From: an uncultured Christensenella sp. | GTDB taxonomy: Bacteria; Bacillota; Clostridia; Christensenellales; UBA1750 | Length of the DNA: 64,000 bases | Assembly: GCA_905193155.1 (NCBI GenBank) | Contig: CAJJNQ010000007.1 | Coordinates: 17,314-81,313 of the forward strand | Direction: 5' to 3' | Shown here: in pieces, positions 8,400 to 16,768 of the stretch | Numbering within the stretch: the first letter of the stretch is position 1 | How the letters are laid out: every line of letters starts with the position of its first letter | Notes under the pieces: model-generated | Database searches by the model: none | What the model saw: the letters and a program-made list of their open reading frames with translations, nothing else | What the model was told of the DNA's origin: nothing | Program-made: the position numbers and the translations under genes

Positions 8400-8721
8400 G
8401 GGGAAGCTTGACTTTTTATATTCCGTGCTCCTATTTCCCATCGACTTCATAATCGGCCGCATGGATTCGCCTAGGTCCGAAAGGGCGTATTCCACGCGCG
8501 GCGGCACCTCAGGGTAGGCGGTGCGGGTGATGATGCTGTCTGCCTCCATCGAGCACAGGCTGTCGGCCAGCACCTTTGGCTGATCCCTCCCAATCCCGTT
8601 TCAGCTTGTTGAACCGCCAAGAACGAGTTAGCAGATTCCGCGTGATGAGCAGCTTCCATTCGCTTCTGATGATCTGAACCGCCGTGGCAACCGGACAGGC
8701 GGGAAGCTCTTCTTTGGTCAA
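8400..8721 (-). pseudogene. HxlR family transcriptional regulator, frameshifted
   Basis: Two overlapping frames together spell an HxlR-type winged-helix regulator. The first, from a TTG start, gives PACPVATAVQIIRSEWKLLI and LLTRSWRFNKLKRD. The second gives LADSLCSMEADSIITRT, YPEVPPRVEYALSDLGESM and RPIMKSM. The expected GISQK-type joint is replaced by GSAKGAG. Two single-base losses at about 8572-8600, together minus two bases, would explain the shift. The C-terminal end after RPIMKSM also looks degraded (GNRSTEYKKS). HxlR proteins usually act as repressors or activators of nearby redox or drug genes. A 27-bp palindrome covers its promoter region. Confidence 0.75.
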
Positions 8722-8743
8722 CAGGGTGCGGCACTCCTTCTAT

Positions 8744-8805
8744 GAACAGCCCCCCATTGATAGACAAGTATGATAAAATACTTGTCTATCAATGGGGGGC
8801 TGTTC
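8744..8805. repeat. Perfect 27-bp inverted repeat with 8-nt loop over the HxlR promoter region
   Basis: Left arm 8744-8770 and right arm 8779-8805 are exact complements (GAACAGCCCCCCATTGATAG...), separated by TGATAAAA. Neither strand has a T-tract after it, so it is not a normal terminator. On the minus strand TTGATA and TACTTG, 16 bp apart, lie inside the palindrome, so it could be an operator over the promoter of the broken regulator. Other options are a remnant of a small palindromic element or a processed RNA hairpin. Confidence 0.8.
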
Positions 8806-8848
8806 ACTTGGCCGCAGGCTGTTCTGCGTTGTAATGGAAAAGAGTGGA

Positions 8849-10360
8849 TTAAAGATCTTTTTCCTGTTCCTTCTGAATGGAATCGCAGAAGGAGAGCATG
8901 GGGCGCACGTCAAGGCGGTGGCGCACCTTGCGCTGGATGTAGTTGTTGGTAATGGCCACGACGATGCCGCAGAGCGTCACTACGCCGATGAGGTTGGGGA
9001 TCGCCATCAGGCCATTGAAGGTATCGGAAAGATCGATGGCAAGGCTCGCGTCCATCAGGCAGCTCATCAGAATCGCGGTCACGAAAATGATCTTGTAGAC
9101 AATGAGCGATTTGGTGCCGAACAGGAACTCCCAAGCTTTGGTGCCGTAATAGCTCCAGCCAAGAACGGTGGAGAAAGCGAACAGCGTCACCGCAATGGCC
9201 AGAAAAATGCCGCCCGCAGTGCCCAGATGGATGGTGAAGGCCTCGGTGGCCAGACCGAGCTTGGTCGCGCCGGAGAAGGAAACGCCGGTGTTCAGATCGA
9301 CTACGCCGGAGGTGAGCACGACCAGCGCCGTCATCGTGCAGACGATAATGGTGTCCACAAAGACCTCGAAGATGCCCCACATGCCCTGAACGACGGGCTC
9401 CTTGACGTCGGAGGCAGAGTGGACCATAACTGAGGAACCAAGACCGGCTTCATTGGAGAATACGCCGCGCTTAAAGCCCCAGGTGACTGCCTGCATGATC
9501 ACATAGCCGCCCGCGCCGCCGGCCGCCGCCTTGACGGAGAATGCGCCGCGGAAGATGGAGGCAAAAGCGGGCAGGATCTGCTGATAGTTCATGCAGATGA
9601 TGATGAGCGAACCGATGATATAGAAAATCGCCATGAAGGGCACGATGCGCTCGTTGGTCTGCGCAATGCGCTTAATGCCCCCCAGGATCACCAGCGCTGC
9701 GACGATGAGCAGCACCATGCCGATGATGAGAGAATCCCAGGTGGAATTGCCCGTGATGGAGCCGAGGGAGAGCACGGATTCCTTGATGGAGGCGATCTGC
9801 CCCATGTTGCCGATGCCGAAGGAAGCCATCAGCGCGAAGATGGAGAACAGCACCGCCAGCACACGCCCGATGACCTTGCAGTGCTTCTTGGAGCCGAGAC
9901 CGTCGTGCAGATAATACATCGCACCGCCGCACCATTCGCCCTTTTCATTGCGGCGGCGGAAATAGATGCCCAGCACGTTTTCGGAGAAATTGGTCATCAT
10001 GCCGACGATCGCCGCGATCCACATCCAGAACACGGCGCCGGGGCCGCCCATCGTGATGGCGTAAGCGATGCCCGCGATGTTGCCCGTGCCGATAGTGGCG
10101 GAAAGCGCGGTGCACAGCGCGCCGAACTGCGAGATGGAGTTCTTGTCCTTGCTCTTGGTGATCTTCTGCGCGTTATCGCGGGAAAAGAGCTTGCCGATGG
10201 TCTCCCGCATCCAAAGCCCGAAGCGCGTGAACTGGAAGCCCTTGGTCAAAATGGTCATCAGAATTCCCGTGCCGATGAGCAGTGCCAGCGCGGGTACGCC
10301 CCAGACAACGCCGTTGACCGCGTTGTTTACCGTTGTGATCCAGTTGACGAACGATTCCAT
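8849..10360 (-). CDS. AGCS family sodium:alanine/glycine symporter
   Basis: A 503-residue polytopic membrane protein of the alanine or glycine:cation symporter family (AlsT/DagA type). Characteristic blocks include ALCTALSATIGTGNIAGIAYAI near residue 85, GPGAVFWMW, YYLHDGLGSK, FKRGVFSNEAGLGSS and TVLGWSYYGTKAWEF. About ten hydrophobic segments can be picked out. The start ATG follows GAGGAGG. Its 5' leader carries a tandem glycine riboswitch and a terminator, so glycine is the likely substrate or signal. It stands alone, with no downstream partner except the broken HxlR gene. Confidence 0.93.
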   Translation of the reverse strand: MESFVNWITTVNNAVNGVVWGVPALALLIGTGILMTILTKGFQFTRFGLWMRETIGKLFSRDNAQKITKSKDKNSISQFGALCTALSATIGTGNIAGIAYAITMGGPGAVFWMWIAAIVGMMTNFSENVLGIYFRRRNEKGEWCGGAMYYLHDGLGSKKHCKVIGRVLAVLFSIFALMASFGIGNMGQIASIKESVLSLGSITGNSTWDSLIIGMVLLIVAALVILGGIKRIAQTNERIVPFMAIFYIIGSLIIICMNYQQILPAFASIFRGAFSVKAAAGGAGGYVIMQAVTWGFKRGVFSNEAGLGSSVMVHSASDVKEPVVQGMWGIFEVFVDTIIVCTMTALVVLTSGVVDLNTGVSFSGATKLGLATEAFTIHLGTAGGIFLAIAVTLFAFSTVLGWSYYGTKAWEFLFGTKSLIVYKIIFVTAILMSCLMDASLAIDLSDTFNGLMAIPNLIGVVTLCGIVVAITNNYIQRKVRHRLDVRPMLSFCDSIQKEQEKDL

Positions 10361-10405
10361 GTGTTTTCCTCCTCATAATTCGTTGGATTTCGAATATGGC
10401 CGGGC

Positions 10406-10446
10406 GTAAAAAGAGAACGCACCCAGAGATTTGTCAGGGTGCGTTC
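10406..10446 (-). terminator. Riboswitch-linked intrinsic terminator ahead of the AGCS gene
   Basis: On the minus strand, GAACGCACCC pairs with GGGTGCGTTC around a 12-nt loop and is followed by CTCTTTTTA. It lies between the glycine aptamers and the symporter start, so it is the likely expression platform of the riboswitch. Confidence 0.85.
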
Positions 10447-10507
10447 TGCAACAAAATCAAAAAAACGAAATCCGACGCTGCACGCGGGAATGCGCGAGGA
10501 TGAGGGG

Positions 10508-10695
10508 GCAGCCTTTTTCCGTCCTTTTGCCTGAGAGATTTCAGCGGGGTGAGCCGCTGTTGCACCTTCGGCACCACAGAGATTCTGTGGATTCTCCGGA
10601 ACGCCATCCGCACACAGTCCTCAGCGAAATCCTTCGCTACCTGAGAGTGTTACTCCTTCGGCGGCCGCCCGGCGGCCTTTTCCTGCGCACTTCCA
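10508..10695 (-). ncRNA. Tandem glycine riboswitch
   Basis: Read on the minus strand, two glycine-aptamer cores appear in order. The first has GCCGAAGGAGTAA, then ACTCTCAGGTA, then GAGGACTG. The second has CCGGAGAATCC, GTGCCGAAGGTGCAA, AATCTCTCAGGCAAAAGGACGG. These match the conserved CCGAAGG, CTCTCAGG and AGGAC elements of glycine riboswitches. Variable hairpins (for example CCACAGAATCTCTGTGG) fill the usual stems. The terminator downstream suggests control by transcription termination. Glycine riboswitches before transporters can be on or off switches; direction cannot be read here with certainty. Confidence 0.92.
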
Positions 10696-10719
10696 ATGGC
10701 CAATATTCACTTTTGAAAA

Positions 10720-10748
10720 AGCATACGCCTAAAATGGGGTGCTGTCAA
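10720..10748 (-). promoter_or_regulatory. Promoter of the riboswitch-AGCS transcript
   Basis: On the minus strand a perfect TTGACA is followed after 17 bp by TATGCT. Transcription would begin about 15-20 bp before the first glycine aptamer. Confidence 0.75.
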
Positions 10749-10950
10749 CATAAAATTGCAGGATTGTGAAAGGTATTATGTATTTAGGCGTGGCGGGTGA
10801 GGAAGAGGGCTTGCTGAAAGGCCCGGATATTTCGTGTTTCTGTGTGATTCGGTAAGGTAACAATCGGGAATGTTCGTGTTTTACAGCAGATGTTTCGACA
10901 GTTCTCGCTGTTAATATTCGTGTTTTTTAGTTAAGAAGGTGTGAAGTCGA
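10749..10950. other. Intergenic region without recognisable gene
   Basis: About 200 bp between the riboswitch promoter (leftward) and the nucleoside-operon promoter (rightward). I see no ORF with a ribosome site and no clear structured RNA. Short TTCGTGTTT-like words recur three times (near 10832, 10872 and 10917), but I cannot assign a role. Confidence 0.5.
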
Positions 10951-10979
10951 TTGACGGGGTTGCGAACGATCTGTATACT
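10951..10979 (+). promoter_or_regulatory. Promoter of the nucleoside uptake and salvage operon
   Basis: TTGACG, a 17-bp spacer and TATACT lie about 60 bp upstream of the first gene. It is a close match to a sigma-A promoter. Confidence 0.75.
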
Positions 10980-11038
10980 TGTACCGTAAACAATCGGTTT
11001 CCGAATTCGAGTGAGGAATGGGAACAGGAGAGAGAAAC

Positions 11039-11911
11039 ATGATTAGAACTGATATTCCGCGCGCTGACTATGCGCACATGGGCGGCTCCGGTACCTGGGG
11101 CGGCGATTTTCCGGAAAACGCGGGCATCGAGGGCGTAAAGGTTCTTGAGCGCGACATGGAGTTTGAAACCCCCTTCGGCACTACCGTGCCCATGATGCTG
11201 TTTGAAATTCCCGCGGAGATGACTGCGGATCACGTCGCGCACACCGTGCTCGACATTCCCTTCCACGGCTGGAAGGGCCTTTCCCCTTACCACGACACCC
11301 CCTCTGAGCGCGTGTTCTGGGTGCTCCAGCGCGCGGGCGTGAAGTACATCGTGGCGGATGGCTCCGGCGGCGGCATCAATCCGCTGCTCGATCCCGGCGA
11401 CGTCATCATCCCCGATGATCTGATCGACCAGACCAAGCGCGTTTCTTACCTGAGCAAGTTCACCAACAAGATCGTCCGCATGCGCGATATCGTCTGCCCG
11501 GATCTTGCAAACCTGCTCTATCAGGAAGCACTGAAGGAATATCCCCGCGTGTTCGGCCGCGGCACCTACGCGGTGGATGAAGCGCCCCGCTTCGAGACCA
11601 AGGCGGAGGTGCAGCGCCTGTACGACCAGCACTGCGATATCTGCGGCCATACCATGATGCCGGAAGCTGCGCTGGCCCGCGCCATCGGCGCCTGCTACGC
11701 CGCGATTTACCTCGTTTCCAACACCGCCGAGGGCATCAACCCCGATTGGAAGCGCCCCATCTTCGATCTGTATCATGAGTGCGCGGACAAGTTCGGCCGC
11801 ATCGTGATCAACACACTGGCTGCCATCAACCCGTCGGAGAAGGAGTGCCACTGCAAGGATTACCTGCTGCCTGTTCCCGGCGATGTCAACACCAGAATGA
11901 ACGCCGAATAA
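11039..11911 (+). CDS. Nucleoside phosphorylase family protein (MTAP/PNP-like)
   Basis: A 290-residue protein resembling the trimeric purine-nucleoside or 5'-methylthioadenosine phosphorylases, which split nucleosides with phosphate in the cytoplasm. Visible signs are TWGGDFPENA near the start, FHGWKG, QRAGVKYIVADGSGGGINPLLDPGD (the family's central GGIN/LDPGD region) and DDLIDQTKR. The C-terminal part, YDQHCDICGHTMMPEAALARAIGACY, corresponds to the usual active-site M-PE-LAR region. The ATG after GGAGAG was preferred to an upstream GTG. Its location ahead of a nucleoside ABC importer and an MTA/SAH deaminase supports nucleoside salvage. Exact substrate is unknown. Confidence 0.75.
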   Translation: MIRTDIPRADYAHMGGSGTWGGDFPENAGIEGVKVLERDMEFETPFGTTVPMMLFEIPAEMTADHVAHTVLDIPFHGWKGLSPYHDTPSERVFWVLQRAGVKYIVADGSGGGINPLLDPGDVIIPDDLIDQTKRVSYLSKFTNKIVRMRDIVCPDLANLLYQEALKEYPRVFGRGTYAVDEAPRFETKAEVQRLYDQHCDICGHTMMPEAALARAIGACYAAIYLVSNTAEGINPDWKRPIFDLYHECADKFGRIVINTLAAINPSEKECHCKDYLLPVPGDVNTRMNAE

Positions 11912-11972
11912 GCGTTGATTCATATATCGTTTCTTCAAGTTCATTTTAGATGAAAAAAGGAGATTCCTGACC

Positions 11973-13091
11973 ATGAAGAAAATTCTTGCTCTGGTTCTGG
12001 CGGCGCTGATGGCGCTGGCCCTGATCGGCTGCTCTAACGCATCTCAGCCCGCGGCTTCCGAAGCCCCTGCCGCTTCCGAGGCGCCCGCTGCTTCTGACGA
12101 ACCCGTCGCTTCCGACGAGCCCACTGCTTCCGAGGAACCTGCTGCCGCAGGCGATGAGTTCAAGGTTGCCATCGTTCTGGGCGTCGGCGGTTTGGGCGAC
12201 GAGTCCTTCAACGACAGCATGTACGACGGCTGCAAGATGGCGATGGCTGAGGACAGCTCCGTCACCGTGCAGGTGGTTGAGCCCACCGAGGTTGCCGAGT
12301 TTGAAGGCCACTACATGGAGCTGGCCAAGACCGGTGAGTACGACCTGATCATCGGCTCCGGCTTCGACGGCGTCGAGGCGGTGCAGAAGGTTTCCGCTCT
12401 GTTCCCCGAGCAGAAGTTCATGTTCGTGGACGGCGACTGCGGCGATCTGCCCAACGTCACTTCCGTGACCTTCCGCGATAACGAAAAGGCTTTCCTGCTG
12501 GGCTACATGGCAGCCAAGAAGTCCGAGACCGGCAAGCTGGGCTTCGTCGGCGGCATGGACATTCCTTCCATCAACATGTTTGCGGCCGGCTTTGAGGCGG
12601 GCGCTGCCTATGCCAACAAGGCTGTGACCGTCGAGCGCAAGTACGTCGGCGCTTGGAACGACACCTCCACCGGTAAGGAACTGGCTCTGGCTCTGTATGA
12701 TTCCGGCTGCGACATCGTCTACGCTGCGGCGGGCGGCTCTGGTCTGGGCGTGTTTACCGCCGCTCAGGAGAAGAACGCTCTGGCCATCGGTGCGGACACC
12801 AACCAGTGCCTGATCGACCCCGACCACATCATGGTTTCCGGCATCCGTACCCTGAACAACATCATCCGCGACGGTATCCTGAACGCCAAGGCGGGTACCC
12901 TGACCCCCGGTTCTCAGTCCGCCGGCCTCAAGGAGAACGGTGTGGACTACATCCGCGAGGGTTCCAACGTTGAGGTTTCTGACGAGATCATCGCCGAGGT
13001 GGATCAGGTGAAGCAGGACATCATTGACGGCAAGATCGAGGTTCCCGCGAACCTGGATGACGCCGCTGCCTTCATCGCGAAACTGGCGTAA
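11973..13091 (+). CDS. BMP family nucleoside-binding lipoprotein
   Basis: A 372-residue substrate-binding protein of the basic membrane protein/PnrA family, which binds purine nucleosides. The lipoprotein signal ends in LIGC. A low-complexity Ala-Ser-Glu-Pro linker (about residues 24-60) then separates the lipid anchor from the globular domain. The domain starts at FKVAIVLGVGGLGDESFNDS and shows DLIIGSGFDGVEAV, KFMFVDGDCGD, LGFVGGMDIPSINMF and DIVYAAAGGSGLGVF. Strong codon bias suggests high expression. A hairpin terminator after the gene would give it more transcript than the downstream ATPase and permeases. Confidence 0.93.
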   Translation: MKKILALVLAALMALALIGCSNASQPAASEAPAASEAPAASDEPVASDEPTASEEPAAAGDEFKVAIVLGVGGLGDESFNDSMYDGCKMAMAEDSSVTVQVVEPTEVAEFEGHYMELAKTGEYDLIIGSGFDGVEAVQKVSALFPEQKFMFVDGDCGDLPNVTSVTFRDNEKAFLLGYMAAKKSETGKLGFVGGMDIPSINMFAAGFEAGAAYANKAVTVERKYVGAWNDTSTGKELALALYDSGCDIVYAAAGGSGLGVFTAAQEKNALAIGADTNQCLIDPDHIMVSGIRTLNNIIRDGILNAKAGTLTPGSQSAGLKENGVDYIREGSNVEVSDEIIAEVDQVKQDIIDGKIEVPANLDDAAAFIAKLA

Positions 13092-13133
13092 CAGAGTTTG
13101 AATGCCCCGCTTTTTCGGGCGAGCGCAACAAAG

Positions 13134-13166
13134 GCGGCAGGCCCAAAGGGTCTGCCGCTATTTTCC
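13134..13166 (+). terminator. Intra-operon hairpin after the BMP lipoprotein gene
   Basis: GCGGCAG-GCCC and GGG-TCTGCCGC form a stem with an AAA loop followed by TATTTTCC. The T-tract is short, so partial termination between the binding-protein gene and the ATPase gene is likely. Confidence 0.65.
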
Positions 13167-13198
13167 TGCAATGAAAAATAAGGGAACGAGGGGACGCA

Positions 13199-14743
13199 AT
13201 GTACGCTGTTGAAATGCACGGCATCACCAAGCAGTTCAAAAATGTGTTGGCCAACAGCAATGTGGAGCTGATGGTCAAGCGCGGCGAGATTCATTCGCTG
13301 CTGGGTGAAAACGGTGCGGGCAAGTCCACACTGATGAACATCCTTTACGGTATGTATGCGCCGACGTCGGGGCAGATCATCGTGCAGGGGCAGCCCGTGG
13401 TCATCGAAAATCCGCTCAAGGCCATCTCGCTGGGCATCGCGATGGTGCATCAGCACTTCATGCTCATCGAACCGCTGACTGTGGCCGAGAACGTGGTGCT
13501 GGGGTACGAGCCGAAGAAGCGCGGCTGCTTTGATATGAAAAAAGCGGTTGAGGAAGTGAACACGCTGGCGGACCAATACGGCCTGCACGTGGATGCTCAT
13601 GAAAAGGTGGAGAACCTCTCCGTGGGCACCAAGCAGCGCGTGGAGATCCTCAAGGCGCTCTACCGCAAAGCGGATATTCTGATCCTGGACGAGCCGACCG
13701 CTGTGCTGACCCCGCAGGAGGTCTCCGATCTGTTCCGCGTGCTGCGCAAGCTCAAGGAGAGCGGAAAGACCATCATCATCATTACCCACAAGCTCAAGGA
13801 AACGCTGGAGCTTGCCGATACCGTGACCGTGCTGCGCAAGGGGCAGGTCATTTCGTCCCTGCCCGTGACCAAGGAGATGGATCAGGCGCAGCTGGCGGAA
13901 CTGATGGTGGGGCGCATTGTGTCGCTGGAAACCGAAAAGAAGCCTGTGCCCGGCGAACACGAAGTGGTGATGGCGCTGCAAAACGCTACCTTGACGCGCG
14001 ACAAGCGCAATCTGCTGGACGATGTCAATCTGGAGATCCACTCGGGCGAGATCCTGGGCATTGCAGGCGTGGAGGGCAACGGCCAGACCGAGCTGATTGA
14101 TGTGCTGACCGGCTTGCAGAGGCTCACCGGCGGCCATGTGGTGCTCGGCGGCAAGCAGCTGCCCGCACACCGGATTACTCCGCGCTTCATGCTGGAAGCC
14201 CACGTCGGCCACATCCCGGAGGATCGCGGCAAGCGCGGCTTTGTGGCGGGCTTCACCATTGCTGAAAACATCGTCCTGGGCTATCATCGCAACAAGCCCT
14301 TCGCAAAGCACGGCATCATCAACCGCAAGGCGCGCGACGAATTTGCAAACCGCGTGGCCAAGCAGTACGATGTGCGCATGGATTCCATCAATGATACCGT
14401 CGGTTCGCTTTCGGGCGGCAACCAGCAGAAGGTGATCATCGGGCGCGTGTTTGCGCAGGACCCGCGGGTCATCATCGCGGCGCAGCCCACCCGCGGCGTG
14501 GATATCGGCGCCATTGAGTACATCCATTCCGAACTGGTCAAGATGCGCGATGCGGGCAAGGCCGTGCTGCTCATCTCCGCCGATCTGGACGAGCTGATGC
14601 GTCTGTCCGACAAGATCGCGGTGCTCTACGACGGCCGCATTGTGGATCGCAGAGACGCCAGCGAATACGACGAGCGCATGCTGGGCGCGCTGATGACGGG
14701 GCACACCCCGGAGAGCATGGAGAAGGAGGCGAAGCAGGCATGA
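13199..14743 (+). CDS. Nucleoside ABC transporter ATP-binding protein, double ATPase (NupO/YufO type)
   Basis: A 514-residue protein with two fused ATPase domains, as in sugar and nucleoside CUT2-like importers. The first has Walker A GENGAGKST at 36-44, VHQHFMLIEPLTVAENV as Q-loop region, LSVGTKQRVEI as signature and LILDEPTAVLTP as Walker B. The second has the usual degenerate Walker A (GVEGNGQTE), GHIPEDRGKRG, SLSGGNQQKVIIGR and AAQPTRGVD. The C-terminal ATG overlaps the next gene by 4 bp. The order ATPase, permease, permease after a BMP lipoprotein is that of the B. subtilis nupNOPQ system for guanosine-type nucleosides. Confidence 0.93.
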   Translation: MYAVEMHGITKQFKNVLANSNVELMVKRGEIHSLLGENGAGKSTLMNILYGMYAPTSGQIIVQGQPVVIENPLKAISLGIAMVHQHFMLIEPLTVAENVVLGYEPKKRGCFDMKKAVEEVNTLADQYGLHVDAHEKVENLSVGTKQRVEILKALYRKADILILDEPTAVLTPQEVSDLFRVLRKLKESGKTIIIITHKLKETLELADTVTVLRKGQVISSLPVTKEMDQAQLAELMVGRIVSLETEKKPVPGEHEVVMALQNATLTRDKRNLLDDVNLEIHSGEILGIAGVEGNGQTELIDVLTGLQRLTGGHVVLGGKQLPAHRITPRFMLEAHVGHIPEDRGKRGFVAGFTIAENIVLGYHRNKPFAKHGIINRKARDEFANRVAKQYDVRMDSINDTVGSLSGGNQQKVIIGRVFAQDPRVIIAAQPTRGVDIGAIEYIHSELVKMRDAGKAVLLISADLDELMRLSDKIAVLYDGRIVDRRDASEYDERMLGALMTGHTPESMEKEAKQA

Positions 14744-15828
14744 CGCAGAAAACACAGAAGAAAGGCTTCTCTCTGGAAAAGCTCACGCAGAATACGGTTT
14801 TTCTCTCCGTTATCTCGCTGATTCTGTCTCTGTTGGTTGCGGGATTGGTCATGATGATTGCGGGATATTCGCCCATTGAAGGATACAGCGCGATGTTCAC
14901 CGGCGCGTTCGGCAGCGTGGACAACATCGCCCAGACCCTGGGCACCGCAACCCCGCTGATCTTTGCGGGCCTTGCCATGGCGTTTGCCGCACGCGGCGGC
15001 ATGTTCAATATCGGTATCGAAGGCCAGATCATCGCGGGCGCGATGCCTGCGGCGCTGGTCGGCGCGTATTGCAGCGGCCTGCCGTGGTTTATCCACGTTC
15101 CGCTGTGCTTTGCCGCGGGCATGATCGGCGGCGGCCTTTGGGCGATGCTGGCAGGCTTTTTGAAGAACAAGCTGCGCGTGAGCGAAGTCATTCTGACCAT
15201 CATGCTCAACTATGTCATGCAGTATCTGGCGGAATACCTTGCCAACTATCAGTTCAAGGCCGAAGGTATGCTGGTGCGTACCGAAACCATATTGCCCTCC
15301 GCGGAGCTGCCCACGCTGATCCCCTATTCGCGCCTGACGACGGGCATCTTTGTGGCGCTGGCGTTTGCGGTGTTCGTCTGGTGGTTCCTCTCCCGCACCA
15401 CGCCGGGGTATCAGATGCGCGCCATTGCGCAGAATCCCTATGCGGCGGAAGCGGGCGGCATCAACATTGCCCGCATGAATCTTCTGACCATGTTCCTCTC
15501 GGGTGCGCTGGCCGGCATGGGCGGTGCGGTGGAGGTCATGGGCGTTCACCACTATTTCATCGTCAACATGACCTCCGGCTACGGCTTTGACGGCGTGGCC
15601 ATCGCGGTCATGGGCAACAATACGCCGCTGGGCACGGTGATCTCCGCGCTGATCTTCGGCGCGCTGCGCGCAGGCTCCACCTCCATGAACCGCATGACCT
15701 CGATTCCCGGCGAGTTCATTCAGGTGCTTCAGGCGCTGGTCATCATTTTTGTGTCCACGCCGGGCATTGTGCGCGCGCTGCTTCGGCGCCGCAGCTTCAA
15801 GAAGAACGATCAAAAGAAGGGGGCGTAA
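14740..15828 (+). CDS. Nucleoside ABC transporter permease (NupP/YufP type)
   Basis: A 362-residue polytopic permease of the BPD_transp_2 family. The hallmark GTATPLIFAGLAMAFAARGGMFNIGIEGQ block lies near residues 67-96. Long hydrophobic stretches follow, and the cytoplasmic coupling loop contains MRAIAQNPYAAEAGGINIARM. It overlaps the ATPase stop (ATGA) and is 3 bp from the second permease. It should form one half of the inner-membrane channel. Confidence 0.92.
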   Translation: MTQKTQKKGFSLEKLTQNTVFLSVISLILSLLVAGLVMMIAGYSPIEGYSAMFTGAFGSVDNIAQTLGTATPLIFAGLAMAFAARGGMFNIGIEGQIIAGAMPAALVGAYCSGLPWFIHVPLCFAAGMIGGGLWAMLAGFLKNKLRVSEVILTIMLNYVMQYLAEYLANYQFKAEGMLVRTETILPSAELPTLIPYSRLTTGIFVALAFAVFVWWFLSRTTPGYQMRAIAQNPYAAEAGGINIARMNLLTMFLSGALAGMGGAVEVMGVHHYFIVNMTSGYGFDGVAIAVMGNNTPLGTVISALIFGALRAGSTSMNRMTSIPGEFIQVLQALVIIFVSTPGIVRALLRRRSFKKNDQKKGA

Positions 15829-15831
15829 GAC

Positions 15832-16767
15832 ATGGGCGACGTACTTTCCATTGCAACTTCGCTGATCGCGGGTTCTATCCGCGTATCCATTCCCATCGCG
15901 TTTGCCGCGCTGGGCGGCACGCTCTCCGAACGCAGCGGCATCATCAACATGGGTCTGGAAGGCACCATGCTGATGGGCGCGTTCTTCGGTGTTGTCGGCT
16001 CGTATTATTCGCAGAATGTCTGGATTGGCCTGCTGGTGGCGATGCTGGCCGGTGCGCTGGTGGGACTGCTGCACGGCGTGCTGACCATCAAGTTCAAGTG
16101 CGAGCATGTGCTGGCGGGCGTCGGCATCAACGTGCTGGCTTCCGGCCTTACCGTCGTGCTGCTTCAGATGATCTTCAACGCCAAGGGTAAGTCCTGCGAA
16201 GTGCCCTCCTTCAGCATGATCACGATCCCCGGCATCAACCAGATTCCCGTCCTCAAGGATATCATCGGCCAGGTTTCTCCCATGCTGATCCTGCTGGTGA
16301 TTTCCATCGTCGGCGTGTGGTTCCTGCTGTACCGCACGGTTTTCGGTCTGCGCGCGCGCGTGATCGGAGAAAACCCCGAAGCCGCAGGCTCCATGGGCAT
16401 CAATGTCTACCGCACGCAGTATATTTGCGTGATCCTGTGCGGCATTTTGGCCGCGATGGGCGGCGCATATATGTCCATTGGCGATATTCACCTCTTCAGC
16501 CGCGATATGGTCGCCGGGCGCGGATTCATCGCGATGGCGGTCGTCATCTTCGGCGGCTGGCATCCCGTGGGCGCTTATCTGGGTTCGCTGCTGTTCGGCC
16601 TGGCGCAGAGTATGCAGTACCGTTTGCAGTCGGGTTCGATCCCGCCGCAGCTGGTGCAGATGCTGCCCTATGTCATGACGCTGGTGGTGCTGGTGTTTGC
16701 GCGCGGCTCCAAGCATCGCGCTCCTGCCGCAGAAGGCAGACATTATTACGCAAAGGGAGAACAATAA
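15832..16767 (+). CDS. Nucleoside ABC transporter permease (NupQ/YufQ type)
   Basis: A 311-residue membrane permease, partner of the preceding one. The family block ALGGTLSERSGIINMGLEGTML is near residues 24-45, and the coupling loop reads RARVIGENPEAAGSMGINVYR. Around eight hydrophobic segments are visible. It is packed directly after the other permease and 1 bp before the next gene, so all belong to one transcript. Confidence 0.92.
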   Translation: MGDVLSIATSLIAGSIRVSIPIAFAALGGTLSERSGIINMGLEGTMLMGAFFGVVGSYYSQNVWIGLLVAMLAGALVGLLHGVLTIKFKCEHVLAGVGINVLASGLTVVLLQMIFNAKGKSCEVPSFSMITIPGINQIPVLKDIIGQVSPMLILLVISIVGVWFLLYRTVFGLRARVIGENPEAAGSMGINVYRTQYICVILCGILAAMGGAYMSIGDIHLFSRDMVAGRGFIAMAVVIFGGWHPVGAYLGSLLFGLAQSMQYRLQSGSIPPQLVQMLPYVMTLVVLVFARGSKHRAPAAEGRHYYAKGEQ

Positions 16768-16768
16768 C

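Noticed and set aside
12040..12150. Repeated GCTTCCGA-like units that could suggest a repeat array
   Set aside because: They are in frame and encode the Ala-Ser-Glu-Pro linker after the lipobox of the BMP lipoprotein. There are no spacers, so it is not CRISPR.
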